Both the position numbers and the translations under genes were made by a program. Below, in pieces: positions 46,081 through 55,561 of a stretch of 64,000 nt of DNA; within the stretch, counting starts at the first letter, position 1, and every line of letters begins with the position of its first letter. The notes beneath the pieces are model-generated. The model had not been told where the DNA came from. It was given only the letters and a program-made list of their open reading frames with translations, and searched no databases. Source of the DNA: Flammeovirga agarivorans (lineage in GTDB: Bacteria > Bacteroidota > Bacteroidia > Cytophagales > Flammeovirgaceae); NCBI RefSeq assembly GCF_012641475.1, contig NZ_JABAIL010000011.1:1-64000 (forward strand), read 5' to 3'.

Positions 46081-47547
46081 ATGTCTGAAGTATTAGCAGC
46101 AGCAGAAGTCAAAGAATATGACTTATTTATTGATGGAGAATGGATCAAAGCCTCTTCAGGAGTTACAGAAAATGTAATAAGCCCAATTAACGAAGATATC
46201 GTTGGTGTTGTCCAAGTAGGAGACGAACACGAGGCGAATTTGGCACTTAGTGCTGCAGAGAAAGCACAGAAGGAATGGAAGAAGCTACCTTCTATTGAAA
46301 GAGCGAATCTAATGAGAAAGTTTGCTGCAGAAATTAGAGCAAACAAACCATTCCTATCCAACTTACTGACAAGAGAACAAGGAAAACTATTATCAGTAGC
46401 AGAAATGGAGGTAGAGGTAACAGCTACTTTTATCGAATATGCCTGCGACTGGGCAAGACATATTGAGGGGGACATTATGCCCTCTAGCAATCCAGGAGAA
46501 CAAATCTGGATTCAAAAAATACCTCGTGGTGTGATTGTGGCAATAACAGCATGGAACTTCCCGTTGGCGTTGGCTGGTAGAAAAATCGGTCCAGCGCTAG
46601 TAGCGGGAAATGCCATTGTTGTCAAACCAACTCAGGAAACACCATTAGCGACTTTAGAATTAGGATACATTGCTGAGAAAGTGGGTATTCCTAAGGGACT
46701 TATCAATATCGTAACGGGTAAAGGTAGAGTATTGGGTAATGCATTAGTGGCGAATCCAATTACTAAAATGGTCACAATGACTGGTTCAACACCTGCTGGG
46801 CAACAAATCTTTAAAACTGCTTCAGAGCATTTAGCTCATGTTCAGTTAGAGCTTGGAGGAAAAGCACCAGCAATCGTATTTCCTGATGCTGACATTGATT
46901 TAGCTGTAGACGCCTGTTTCAGTTCTCGATTTGATAACTGTGGTCAGGTATGTACTTGTAATGAAAGAATGTATGTCCATGAAGCAATCTATGATGTATT
47001 CATGGAGCGTTTTATGGAAAAAGTGAAGGCCATTAAGGTTGGAAATCCATTAGAATCGTCAACGACTATGGGACCTAAAGTGAATGCTTCTGAGATCAAG
47101 AACATGGAACATTTAGTGGCTAAATCCATAGAAGAAGGAGCTACTATTGCTCATGGTGGTGGTAAACCTGCAGGAAAAGAATTCGAGAAAGGTTTCTGGT
47201 TTGAGCCTACTGTAATTACAGATGTAACTCAAGACATGACCATTGTACATGAAGAAGCTTTTGGTCCAATACTACCTGTATTAAAGTTCAAAGAGTTTGA
47301 TGAAGTAGTTAAATACGCAAATGATTGTGAGTTTGGTCTAGCAGCGATGGTTTTCACTAGAGACATTAATACGATCATGCAACTAAATGATGACCTTGAA
47401 TTTGGTGAGATTTATGTCAACAGAGGTCATGGCGAGCAACATCAAGGATTCCATAATGGATACAAGCTTAGTGGAACAGGTGGAGAAGACGGAAAGTATG
47501 GCTTTGAGCAATACATGGAGAAGAAAACATTTTATGTAAAATACTAA
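46081..47547 (+). CDS. Aldehyde dehydrogenase, candidate 3,6-anhydro-L-galactose dehydrogenase
   Basis: A 488-residue cytosolic NAD(P)-dependent aldehyde dehydrogenase, full length for the family. The general-base motif LELGGKAP has Glu257 and the catalytic motif CGQVCTCNER has Cys291. VAITAWNFPLALAGRKIGPALVAGN (~150-175) and GSTPAGQQI bind the cofactor. The protein resembles the lactaldehyde/AldA-like branch. In the known agar pathway this family oxidises 3,6-anhydro-L-galactose to 3,6-anhydro-L-galactonate, the first step after GH117 releases the sugar. The neighbouring cycloisomerase gene strongly supports that role. Confidence 0.82.
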   Translation: MSEVLAAAEVKEYDLFIDGEWIKASSGVTENVISPINEDIVGVVQVGDEHEANLALSAAEKAQKEWKKLPSIERANLMRKFAAEIRANKPFLSNLLTREQGKLLSVAEMEVEVTATFIEYACDWARHIEGDIMPSSNPGEQIWIQKIPRGVIVAITAWNFPLALAGRKIGPALVAGNAIVVKPTQETPLATLELGYIAEKVGIPKGLINIVTGKGRVLGNALVANPITKMVTMTGSTPAGQQIFKTASEHLAHVQLELGGKAPAIVFPDADIDLAVDACFSSRFDNCGQVCTCNERMYVHEAIYDVFMERFMEKVKAIKVGNPLESSTTMGPKVNASEIKNMEHLVAKSIEEGATIAHGGGKPAGKEFEKGFWFEPTVITDVTQDMTIVHEEAFGPILPVLKFKEFDEVVKYANDCEFGLAAMVFTRDINTIMQLNDDLEFGEIYVNRGHGEQHQGFHNGYKLSGTGGEDGKYGFEQYMEKKTFYVKY

Positions 47548-47558
47548 ACAGGATATAA

Positions 47559-47600
47559 GTAAGGAGTAAGACTTTTACTTAGCTCCTTACTTTTTCCTTT
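47559..47600 (+). terminator. Terminator-like hairpin between dehydrogenase and cycloisomerase genes
   Basis: Stem GTAAGGAG (47559-47566) with CTCCTTAC (47583-47590), loop with a further short hairpin, then TTTTT. The next start codon is only 17 bases after the stem, so the hairpin could also influence translation. Confidence 0.75.
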
Positions 47601-47606
47601 ATAGAT

Positions 47607-48716
47607 ATGAAAACAGCAATAAAAGATATAAAAACAAGGTTATTTGAGGTTCCTTTGCCAGAAGTATTATCTGATGCAAAGCATGGGGACCACTATCACT
47701 TTGAGTTGGTAACAACGACAATTACTCTTGAAAATGGCGTGTCTGGAACAGGATATACCTATACGGGAGGTAAAGGAGGAAAGGCAATAAAAGCCATGTT
47801 GGATCATGATTTAGCACCTGCTCTTTTATCACAAAATGGAGCTGATATTGATGGCATTTATGACTTCATGGAATGGCATATCCATTATGTAGGTAGAGGA
47901 GGTATTGCATCTTTTGCCATCTCTGCAGTAGATATTGCTCTATGGGATATCAAATGTAAAATGGCTGACCAACCACTTTGGAAAATGGCAGGTGGTCAAG
48001 GAAATACATGTAAGGCATATTGTGGAGGTATCGATTTGATGTTTCCAATAGAAAAGCTTTTGAACAATATGCAGTCTTATATGGATAGAGGTTTCAATGC
48101 GGTAAAAATTAAGATAGGTAGAGAAAACCTGGACGAAGATATCGAACGCATCAAAGCAGTAAGAGAATATATAGGCGATGATGTAACCTTTATGGTAGAC
48201 GCCAATTACTCTATGACTGTAGAAAAAGCAATTGAATGTGCCAATCGTTTCAAGCCTTATAATATCACATGGTTTGAGGAGCCGATTATTCCAGACAATT
48301 ATAAGGGATACGCAGAAATTACAGAGAAAACAGGTGTACCAGTGGCTATGGGAGAAAACTTGCATACCATTCATGAATTTGAATATGCAATGGAACAATC
48401 TAAACTTTCTTTTGTACAGCCAGATGCATCTAACTGTGGAGGTGTTACAGGGTGGTTAAAAGCGGCTAAGCTTGCCAAAGAAAACGGTATTTCTGTTTGT
48501 TCACATGGGATGCAAGAATTACATGTAAGCTTGGTCTCTTCACAAGAAAATTCGGGTTGGTTAGAGGTGCATAGTTTCCCTATCGACGAATATACAACAA
48601 GACCATTAGTAGTGGAGAACTTTAGAGCAGTAGCTTCAGATGCTCCAGGTACAGGTGTTGTATTTGATTGGGAAAAACTGAGCCCTTTCGAAATTAAACC
48701 AACAGAATTGGTATAG
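47607..48716 (+). CDS. Enolase-superfamily enzyme, candidate 3,6-anhydro-L-galactonate cycloisomerase
   Basis: A 369-residue mandelate racemase/muconate lactonising enzyme type protein. The general-base lysines are VKIKIG (Lys167, Lys169). Metal ligands are VDAN (Asp198), FEEP (Glu224) and GEN (Glu250), with Asp273 in PDASNCGG and His300 in SHGMQELH as the acid/base pair on the opposite face. This complete set fits a functional enzyme. In agar degraders a member of this superfamily opens the anhydro ring of 3,6-anhydro-L-galactonate to 2-keto-3-deoxy-L-galactonate. Position between the aldehyde dehydrogenase and the other pathway genes supports this. Confidence 0.85.
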   Translation: MKTAIKDIKTRLFEVPLPEVLSDAKHGDHYHFELVTTTITLENGVSGTGYTYTGGKGGKAIKAMLDHDLAPALLSQNGADIDGIYDFMEWHIHYVGRGGIASFAISAVDIALWDIKCKMADQPLWKMAGGQGNTCKAYCGGIDLMFPIEKLLNNMQSYMDRGFNAVKIKIGRENLDEDIERIKAVREYIGDDVTFMVDANYSMTVEKAIECANRFKPYNITWFEEPIIPDNYKGYAEITEKTGVPVAMGENLHTIHEFEYAMEQSKLSFVQPDASNCGGVTGWLKAAKLAKENGISVCSHGMQELHVSLVSSQENSGWLEVHSFPIDEYTTRPLVVENFRAVASDAPGTGVVFDWEKLSPFEIKPTELV

Positions 48717-48760
48717 CTGTCACACATCATCAATACATCAATAAATAACCAAACAACATC

Positions 48761-49801
48761 ATGATCAAAAGCAACTTATTTGGAGTACATGAAGGCTATA
48801 AAGTCTTTCAGTATGAATTAAAAAATACCAAAGGAATGATAGTGAAAATTATGACTTTGGGAGCTACAATTACGTCTATTCAAGTGCCAAATAAAAAAGG
48901 CAATGTAACAGAAGTAGCCTGCGGTTTTGATCAGTTGTCTGGGTATTTTTCAGAAGAATATAAAGCTAATGCACCCTATTTTGGTTGTACAGTAGGTCGC
49001 TTTGCATCAAGAATAAAAGATGGCCAATTCTCTATTGATGGTGAAAAGTATAGTGTTGCAACTAATGACGGCCCCAATCATTTACATGGAGGAATAAAAG
49101 GGTTAGATAAGCAGTTATGGCAATGCGTCAATGAAGTCAGTTCAGAAGTAGGGGATAGTATTACTTTCCAACGCAAAAGTAATGACATGGAAGAAGGTTT
49201 TCCTGGTAATGTAGTGATTGAAGTGACTTTTACTTTAATGAATAACAATGCCATTGAGATCGTTTACCATGCTACCACAGACAAGAAAACGCCAATTTCA
49301 TTGACGAATCATACGTATTTCAACTTGTCAGGATTTAAAGAACAGATTGGAAATCATCAGGTAAAGATTTTAGCAGATGAATTTCTAAAGGCAGATCCGA
49401 CTAATGTTCCTGTGGGTGAGAAAGTGGCAGTTGATGGTTCTATTTTAGACCTTAAAAAAGGAAAGCTACTTAATGAAGTACTTGCAGAGTTAGCAACGGG
49501 ATGTGAACATTATTTCTTATTTGATCCCTCAGAATCATTAAAAAAAGTAGCGGAATTTAAACATTCAGCGTCGGATATTTCTTTAGAAGTATCGACAACA
49601 GAACCAGGTATGTTGTTTTACACTGGCTATTTTACTTCTGATGCTTTAAAAAGAGAAAGTGGTGATCAATATGGACGATATAAGGCCTTTTGTTGTGAAA
49701 CACATCGCTTTCCTAATGGCCCTAACATTGCGGATGCTCCACGGGTATTCACTACTCCAGATCAACCATATACTAGTACAACAGTCTTTTCATTTAACTA
49801 A
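48761..49801 (+). CDS. galM: Aldose 1-epimerase (galactose mutarotase type)
   Basis: A 346-residue GalM-family protein of usual length. Conserved features are GRFASRI (~82), NHLHGGIKGLDKQLW (catalytic-site His), TNHTYFNLSG (second His, ~183) and the C-terminal FCCETHRFPNGPN with the catalytic Glu. It interconverts anomers of galactose, or possibly of another released sugar. No signal peptide is present, so it acts in the cytoplasm. It lies 44 bp after the cycloisomerase gene and 9 bp before the permease gene, which places it in the same unit. Confidence 0.9.
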   Translation: MIKSNLFGVHEGYKVFQYELKNTKGMIVKIMTLGATITSIQVPNKKGNVTEVACGFDQLSGYFSEEYKANAPYFGCTVGRFASRIKDGQFSIDGEKYSVATNDGPNHLHGGIKGLDKQLWQCVNEVSSEVGDSITFQRKSNDMEEGFPGNVVIEVTFTLMNNNAIEIVYHATTDKKTPISLTNHTYFNLSGFKEQIGNHQVKILADEFLKADPTNVPVGEKVAVDGSILDLKKGKLLNEVLAELATGCEHYFLFDPSESLKKVAEFKHSASDISLEVSTTEPGMLFYTGYFTSDALKRESGDQYGRYKAFCCETHRFPNGPNIADAPRVFTTPDQPYTSTTVFSFN

Positions 49802-49810
49802 AAAATAATC

Positions 49811-50818
49811 ATGATTGAAGGAATATTATGGTCAGTTTTTGCAGGTTTGATGCTAGGGTTATATGCATTACCTGAAAAATTCACCAAAGAGTTTGAGTTT
49901 GAGAATACATGGGGCTTGTTCTTCATGATCAATACATTTATTATCCCCAATATCGCAGCCTACTTAATGGTCGACAACTTTGGAGATATCCTGTTATCTA
50001 TTCCTACCAATGTATTAGTGGGAATGGGAATCGCTAGTTTCTTATGGGGTATAGGTGTAATGATGTGGGGTAAAGCCATTAATTACATCGGATTATCGTT
50101 AGGGTTCTCACTATTTATAGGCACAATTATTTTAATAGGCTCTCTGATTCCATTTATGATTGATGGAATTCCTGAAGTACATGTATTTGGTACAATCATG
50201 CTAGGTATTATGATTGTTTTAATAGGTGTGATGAGCAATGGTAGAGCAGGGTTATTAAAGCAAAAAGAATCTGAAAAAGAATCAGAAGTAAAAAGCGATT
50301 CGATGGTAACAGGAATTGCAATTGCTGTTGTAGGTGGTCTTCTCGCTACAGGTTTTAATTATGCAAATACAGTTGGAGGCGGAGTGATTTACGAAGCGTG
50401 TGTAGCGAATGGTAATCCGGAGTGGGTGAGTGCCATTGTTGTGATGTATATTATATACATTTTTGGTGGTTTGTCTATCGCTTCGTATTTTATCTATCAA
50501 TTATCGGCAAAGAAACTATGGCATAATTTTATTACTCCTTCTTTCCCGAAGAACACCCTTTTAACAACGCTAATGGGAATTTTTAACTTCTCAGCATCTG
50601 CACTTTTTGCCTATGCAGCATTTAAGCTAGGTCAAAATGGAGGTACAGTAGGTTACGCTATTTTTAATACCGTATCTGTTGGTGTGGCTATTATAGGTGG
50701 GTTGATCACAAAAGAATGGATAGAGGCACCAAAGCAAGCCAAACAATCTTTGTATGTAGGACTCTCTTGTATGATTGTAGGCATCACAGTAATTGCATTT
50801 GGTAATAGTTTAATCTAA
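49811..50818 (+). CDS. RhaT-like sugar permease, candidate L-AHG transporter
   Basis: A 335-residue inner-membrane protein with ten predicted transmembrane helices and a hydrophilic loop in the middle (QKESEKESEVKSD, ~155-167). The layout and motifs (GLMLGLYALPEKFTKEFEFENTWGLFF, ASFLWGIGVMMWGKAINYIGLSLG) resemble the L-rhamnose:proton symporter RhaT of the drug/metabolite transporter superfamily. No rhamnose genes are nearby. Its place between GalM and GH117 suggests import of the monosaccharides made in the periplasm, with 3,6-anhydro-L-galactose, an L-sugar like rhamnose, the attractive candidate. This substrate is an inference. Confidence 0.78.
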   Translation: MIEGILWSVFAGLMLGLYALPEKFTKEFEFENTWGLFFMINTFIIPNIAAYLMVDNFGDILLSIPTNVLVGMGIASFLWGIGVMMWGKAINYIGLSLGFSLFIGTIILIGSLIPFMIDGIPEVHVFGTIMLGIMIVLIGVMSNGRAGLLKQKESEKESEVKSDSMVTGIAIAVVGGLLATGFNYANTVGGGVIYEACVANGNPEWVSAIVVMYIIYIFGGLSIASYFIYQLSAKKLWHNFITPSFPKNTLLTTLMGIFNFSASALFAYAAFKLGQNGGTVGYAIFNTVSVGVAIIGGLITKEWIEAPKQAKQSLYVGLSCMIVGITVIAFGNSLI

Positions 50819-50877
50819 CAAACAAAAAAGAGTATGTAATGAATGGACAATGATCTATTCGAATTCAAGATATCATT

Positions 50878-52110
50878 ATGAAAAACTTAAGTATACTAAC
50901 AGGACTATTTTTACTAGGCACAAGTATTTTTTCTGCTTGTACAAAGCCAACAGCTCCTCAGGCAGAGGTGAAAGGTGATTATTCTAATGTATCAAAAGAG
51001 AAGCTAGACTTCTTGGGGATTACAGACATTAATCATTTAAGTGCGGCATCAAAGAGAGCACTAGATTGGCCAGATTCTTTAAATAATGATTGGTTTGGGG
51101 AGTTTTCTGTACATAACCTAAAGGGAGATCTGGCTTACGAAGAAGGAGTAGTAAGAAGAGATCCGTCTGCCTTATTATTTATTGATGGTTTATATTATGT
51201 ATTCTATTCAAAATCAGTAGGTAAAACTGATGGTTTTGGTGGAGACATTGAAAACGAAAAAGTTTTCCCTTGGGATAGATGTGATATTTGGTACGCTACC
51301 TCTCATGATGGATGGACATGGAAAGAAGAAGGTGTTGCCGTAGAAAGAGGTGACAAAGGTACTTTTGATGATCGTTCGGTATTTACTCCAGAAGTAATGG
51401 AATATGATGGAAAGTATTACTTATGCTACCAAACAATTAAGTCACCTTACAATGTAAGAACTAAAAATCAAGTTGGTTTAGCTTATGCAGATTCTCCACG
51501 AGGACCTTGGAAGAAATTATCAGAACCGATCTTAAGTCCTGCAGATAACGGTGTTTGGAAAGGGGAAGAACAAAATAGATTCCTAGTAGAGAAAAAAGGA
51601 GATTTTGATAGCCATAAAGTACATGATCCATGTATCATCCCTTACAAAGGAAAGTTCTACCTGTATTATAAAGGCGAGCAAATGGGTGAAGCAATTACAT
51701 TTGGTGGTCGTCAGATTAGACATGGTGTAGCTATCGCTGATAATCCGTTAGGACCCTATGTGAAATCGCCATACAATCCTATTTCAAACTCTGGTCATGA
51801 GATTTGTGTTTGGAAACATAAAGATGGTATTATGTCATTGATCACAACTGACGGTCCAGAAAAAGGAACAGTACAATTTGCTGCCGATGGTATTAACTTC
51901 AATATTCAAGCGTCGATTCCTGGAGCACCACATGCCATGGGATTGAACAGAAGTTTAAATACAAATGAAGGGTTTGCCATCTTTGGATGGGGTTTAACAC
52001 ATAAATATCATAATTACGATTATCAGCACATTCAAAGGTTCCAAGGAAGAAGAAAAACAGCACATACTGCAAAAAACGAGAAGGCGGCCAATAAGAAGGC
52101 GACTCGATAA
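50878..52110 (+). CDS. GH117 alpha-1,3-(3,6-anhydro)-L-galactosidase
   Basis: A 410-residue lipoprotein (lipobox FSAC, Cys21). The five-bladed GH117 propeller is recognisable: KEKLDFLGITDINHLSAASKRALDWP at the start, VVRRDPSALLFIDGLYYVFYS, WDRCDIWYATSHDGWTWKEEG, HKVHDPCIIPYKGKFYLYYKG and SNSGHEICVW. Asp95, Asp250 and Glu308 sit where I recall the Asp/Asp/Glu active-site set of characterised GH117 enzymes. These exo-enzymes release 3,6-anhydro-L-galactose from the non-reducing end of neoagaro-oligosaccharides. The C-terminal tail is Lys-rich. It is the key link between depolymerisation and the L-AHG pathway genes just upstream. Confidence 0.93.
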   Translation: MKNLSILTGLFLLGTSIFSACTKPTAPQAEVKGDYSNVSKEKLDFLGITDINHLSAASKRALDWPDSLNNDWFGEFSVHNLKGDLAYEEGVVRRDPSALLFIDGLYYVFYSKSVGKTDGFGGDIENEKVFPWDRCDIWYATSHDGWTWKEEGVAVERGDKGTFDDRSVFTPEVMEYDGKYYLCYQTIKSPYNVRTKNQVGLAYADSPRGPWKKLSEPILSPADNGVWKGEEQNRFLVEKKGDFDSHKVHDPCIIPYKGKFYLYYKGEQMGEAITFGGRQIRHGVAIADNPLGPYVKSPYNPISNSGHEICVWKHKDGIMSLITTDGPEKGTVQFAADGINFNIQASIPGAPHAMGLNRSLNTNEGFAIFGWGLTHKYHNYDYQHIQRFQGRRKTAHTAKNEKAANKKATR

Positions 52111-52122
52111 AAAAACTTGATT

Positions 52123-52146
52123 AGGGCGAAGAAATTCGCCCTTTTT
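52123..52146 (+). terminator. Rho-independent terminator after GH117
   Basis: Perfect 8-bp stem AGGGCGAA (52123-52130) with TTCGCCCT (52135-52142), GAAA tetraloop, then T's. Confidence 0.9.
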
Positions 52147-52329
52147 CATCATTGTTCAGTTAAAATCGAGTGTGAAAACATCCAAATTAAGAGGTGAACA
52201 GTGTAAGTTTACCTTATCACAAAGTGGCTCTCAGCATAGTTAGTTTTATAGATTTTTTTATTTGCTATATTTCATCTAACACTGACAACACTTCCAATAG
52301 ATCAATTATACTAACAAGTAAATTACGAA

Positions 52330-54543
52330 ATGAAATATCTAGTATTGGTTTCTATTCTCTTCATTAATGTGTCATTGTTTGCACAGAATATTGGAGTGGA
52401 TGTAAACATTAACATGAAGCATACAGTAGGTGATGTGTCTACTTTCGAAAGAGAGAAATTTATTACTGTACATGCAGGGATCAGAGAAAATGATTGGACA
52501 CAATATGGAAGCACAGATCCATCAAATATTAAGGATGACCTTATGAATCAAAAGGATGTTTACTTTGGTAGAAATACTGGAGAAATCACTTGGAATATTA
52601 ACGGTGTTCTGAATGAAGATCCACAAAGACCCGGTTTTGTGGATTTAGACCAATTGAAAGAAGAAGGAGAAAAACATAGAGATAACTACATTAATCGAAC
52701 GGATTTTAATAGTTATGGTGAGAGAAATAATTCTCATATCCTAGCTACTCAATTTCATCCTTTTTGGCCTGATGGTAAGGAAACAAGTAAAGGGTGGTCA
52801 TTTTCACAAGCTGATACTGATGAGGAGCCTTTTGGTACTGCTTCCGGAGAATATTGCGCACATTTTATCAAAGAATATTATGAGCAAGGTTCCGAAAAAA
52901 GACCAGCGTATTTTGAGGTAATCAATGAGCCTATTTATGAAATGTTTGGCTGTGAGGATTGTGGTGAAACGGATGAAGGTATCGAGCAAATTTTCAAGTA
53001 CCATAATACAGTAGCAAAAGAAGTAAAGAAGGTTAATCCCGATATGAAAGTGGGTGGTTTTACGACAGCCTTTCCTAACTTCGAATATGATAACTTCCAA
53101 CGTTGGGAAAAACGATGGAACAAGTTTATGGATACTTGTGGTGAAAACATGGATTTCTGGTCTATCCACCTTTACGATTGGCCTACTTTCCGCGGAGAAA
53201 GAAGAATGAGAAAAGGAAGTAATCTGGAAGCTACACTAGATATGATGGACCATGCTAGTTTTGATAAGTTTGGTGAAGTAAAACCTACTTTGGTTTCAGA
53301 ATATGGAGCACAAGTACACTCAATGCTTCAGGACCAATGGTCGTCAGAAAGAGATTGGTATTATTTAAAATCAACCAACTCTATGATGCTTACTTTTATG
53401 GATAGAGCAGATAATATCGCTAAAGCACTTCCTTTTATTGTTTTAAAAGCAACATGGGGTACTGTAGATGGAGTACCTTACAATTGGAGACTTCTAAGAC
53501 AGGAAGATGAGCCCAATAGTCTAACTGGAGATTGGGTGTATACCGATTTGATTCTCTTTTATGATCTTTGGAAGGACGTAAAAGGAACACGAGTTGAAAA
53601 TTTATCTCAGAACGTAGATATACAAACCAATGCCTTTGTAGATGGAAATCAGTTGCATTTGATTTTAAGTAACCTAAATCAAAATACAGAGACTATTGAA
53701 CTAAGTATTTTAGGGCAGGGAGATAATACAATTGAAAGCATTCAAAGTAAACATTTATATGGTATCAATAATGGTGCATTCTTAAAAGAAGAAGTACTTT
53801 CGGAAGATACAGAACAGGTGACATTGCAAGCTGAATCTACTATGATTTTAACTTATACTTTTGCTGAAGATATTGCAATTGAAGAAACAGCAGGAGAGAC
53901 CAAGTATTTTTCAGATGTTTATTATCAACCAATTGATGGCACTGAACAATCTTTTAAAATTTCGGGGCTTGAGTTAGATGAGTATGGTGAAGCAGTCTTG
54001 AGAATTGGTATGGGTAGATCACATGCTTTATCAAAGCAGCCTACAGTAAAAGTTAATGGTACTAACGTTGTCGTTCCAACCAACATTAGAGGTGATTTAC
54101 AAGAGCAAAGAGACTCATTTTTTGGTGTAGTAGAGATACCTGTACCATATGAATTACTTGAGGTAAATAACTCTATATCAATTCAGTTTCCTGAAAGTGG
54201 AGGACATATCAGTAGTGTAAACATGAGAGTGTACAATTTTAGTCAAGAAGTGACGAGAACATTCGATACTACCCCTCCCACATCTGTTAATGACATTAAA
54301 TTAGCTGATAAAATTAAGCTTTATCCTAACCCAAGTAATGGTAAGGAAGTGAACATATTGGTGAACAATCAACAACTACCAAATACATTTACTCTTTTAG
54401 ATATTAACGGTAGAGTGATTAAAAATGAAGTGGTATCAGCCTCACAATTTTCGATTTCTACAGTTGATTTAAAATCAGGTGTTTATATTGTAAGACTTCA
54501 ATTTGGAGATCAATTTATCAATAAGAAATTGATCATTGAATAA
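52330..54543 (+). CDS. GH86 beta-agarase/porphyranase with T9SS tail (in PUL)
   Basis: A 737-residue exported enzyme. A signal peptide ends at LFAQ (~19), then VDVNINMKHTVGDVSTFEREKF, DVYFGRNTGEITW, YFEVINEP (acid/base Glu200), and LVSEYGAQ (nucleophile Glu324). A GH86 beta-domain runs to ~645 and a T9SS sorting tail (LYPNPSNGKEVNI...NKKLIIE) ends the protein. It is the only GH86 inside the PUL proper; the other three lie 5-35 kb upstream. The 219-bp upstream gap holds the GH117 terminator and a weak match to the repeated element (52157-52171), so it may start a new transcript that runs on into the kinase and aldolase genes. Confidence 0.9.
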   Translation: MKYLVLVSILFINVSLFAQNIGVDVNINMKHTVGDVSTFEREKFITVHAGIRENDWTQYGSTDPSNIKDDLMNQKDVYFGRNTGEITWNINGVLNEDPQRPGFVDLDQLKEEGEKHRDNYINRTDFNSYGERNNSHILATQFHPFWPDGKETSKGWSFSQADTDEEPFGTASGEYCAHFIKEYYEQGSEKRPAYFEVINEPIYEMFGCEDCGETDEGIEQIFKYHNTVAKEVKKVNPDMKVGGFTTAFPNFEYDNFQRWEKRWNKFMDTCGENMDFWSIHLYDWPTFRGERRMRKGSNLEATLDMMDHASFDKFGEVKPTLVSEYGAQVHSMLQDQWSSERDWYYLKSTNSMMLTFMDRADNIAKALPFIVLKATWGTVDGVPYNWRLLRQEDEPNSLTGDWVYTDLILFYDLWKDVKGTRVENLSQNVDIQTNAFVDGNQLHLILSNLNQNTETIELSILGQGDNTIESIQSKHLYGINNGAFLKEEVLSEDTEQVTLQAESTMILTYTFAEDIAIEETAGETKYFSDVYYQPIDGTEQSFKISGLELDEYGEAVLRIGMGRSHALSKQPTVKVNGTNVVVPTNIRGDLQEQRDSFFGVVEIPVPYELLEVNNSISIQFPESGGHISSVNMRVYNFSQEVTRTFDTTPPTSVNDIKLADKIKLYPNPSNGKEVNILVNNQQLPNTFTLLDINGRVIKNEVVSASQFSISTVDLKSGVYIVRLQFGDQFINKKLIIE

Positions 54544-54562
54544 ACTATTTTCAGAAGATATT

Positions 54563-55561
54563 ATGAAGAAGATTGTCAGCTTTGGGGAATTATTAATCCG
54601 ACTTTCATCACCTGGTTATCAGCGTTTACAGCAAGCAAAACAACTGAACATAGATTTTGGTGGAGCTGAAGCAAATGTTGCCGTTTCATTAGCACAGTTT
54701 GGAGATCAAGTTTCTTATGTTACGAGAATACCTGACAATGACATGACGGTGAGTGCATTACGCCATTTAAATAGTTACGGAGTATCTACCCAAGATGTTT
54801 TATTTGGAGGGGAAAGAATGGGACTTTATTTCTATGAAAATGGTTCCAATGGAAGAGCAAGTAAGGTTGTCTATGATCGTCAGTTTTCATCTACAGCCAC
54901 ACTTCGAAGAGGAATGATCAATTGGGAAAAGGTATTTGAAGGATCCGATTGGTTTCATTGGTCTGGAATTACTCCAGCGGTTTCAGAAGGAGCAACAGAT
55001 GCTCTTCTAGAAGGGTTAGAGTTTGCCCAATCGAAAGGCTTAACCATATCAATGGATTTTAACTTTAGAGGGAATCTTTGGAAGTGGGGGAAAACCGCTG
55101 GTGAAGTAATGCCCGAACTCATGCAGTTTAATCATGTAATGTCTGGGACTCATCCAGATGTTGATGTATTGGCAGGAGATATAGATGATTACCTTTTTAA
55201 AGTTGAAGGGGATAAGATTATGACACAATACCCCAATTGTAAAATTGTGGTGTTCACCTCTAGGGGAGTAGTATCTGCAAGTCATAATACATGGAGTGGT
55301 GCATTGTATGATGGTGAAAAGGTGTACAGAAGTCAAAAGTATGATATTACACATATTGTAGATCGAGTAGGTGGTGGTGACTCATTTATGGCTGCTTTGA
55401 TCTATGGTCTTAGAAACCTGAAGAATCACCAAGAAACGATAGATTTTGCAGTAGCAGCATCAGCTATAAAACATACAATTGAAGGCGATCAGAATGTATG
55501 CTCTAAGGAAGAAGTCTATCATTTTATGAAAACAAACGGAACAGGAAAAATAGTTAGATAA
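54563..55561 (+). CDS. kdgK: 2-keto-3-deoxygluconate kinase (PfkB family)
   Basis: A 332-residue PfkB-family sugar kinase. The start is taken at ATG 54563 (MKKIVSFGELLIRLSSPG); a longer frame begins at TTG inside the GH86 gene and adds nine atypical residues. Family features are the substrate-binding GGAEANVAVSLAQFG (~33-47) and the ATP/catalytic motif VDRVGGGDSFMAALIYG with base Asp273. It phosphorylates 2-keto-3-deoxygluconate to KDPG, the point where the L-AHG route joins the Entner-Doudoroff end. Its stop overlaps the aldolase start by one base (TAATG), implying coupled translation. Confidence 0.88.
   Translation: MKKIVSFGELLIRLSSPGYQRLQQAKQLNIDFGGAEANVAVSLAQFGDQVSYVTRIPDNDMTVSALRHLNSYGVSTQDVLFGGERMGLYFYENGSNGRASKVVYDRQFSSTATLRRGMINWEKVFEGSDWFHWSGITPAVSEGATDALLEGLEFAQSKGLTISMDFNFRGNLWKWGKTAGEVMPELMQFNHVMSGTHPDVDVLAGDIDDYLFKVEGDKIMTQYPNCKIVVFTSRGVVSASHNTWSGALYDGEKVYRSQKYDITHIVDRVGGGDSFMAALIYGLRNLKNHQETIDFAVAASAIKHTIEGDQNVCSKEEVYHFMKTNGTGKIVR

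Noticed and set aside
46071-46490. Minus-strand frame of 139 residues opposite the aldehyde dehydrogenase gene
   Set aside because: It is a shadow of a well-supported full-length gene.
47940-48398. Minus-strand frame of 152 residues opposite the cycloisomerase gene
   Set aside because: The plus strand encodes all active-site residues of an enolase-superfamily enzyme; the antisense product has no recognisable feature.
54536-54562. Longer start of the KDG kinase overlapping the GH86 gene
   Set aside because: It begins at TTG and adds nine residues not typical of PfkB kinases; ATG 54563 gives the family's normal start.
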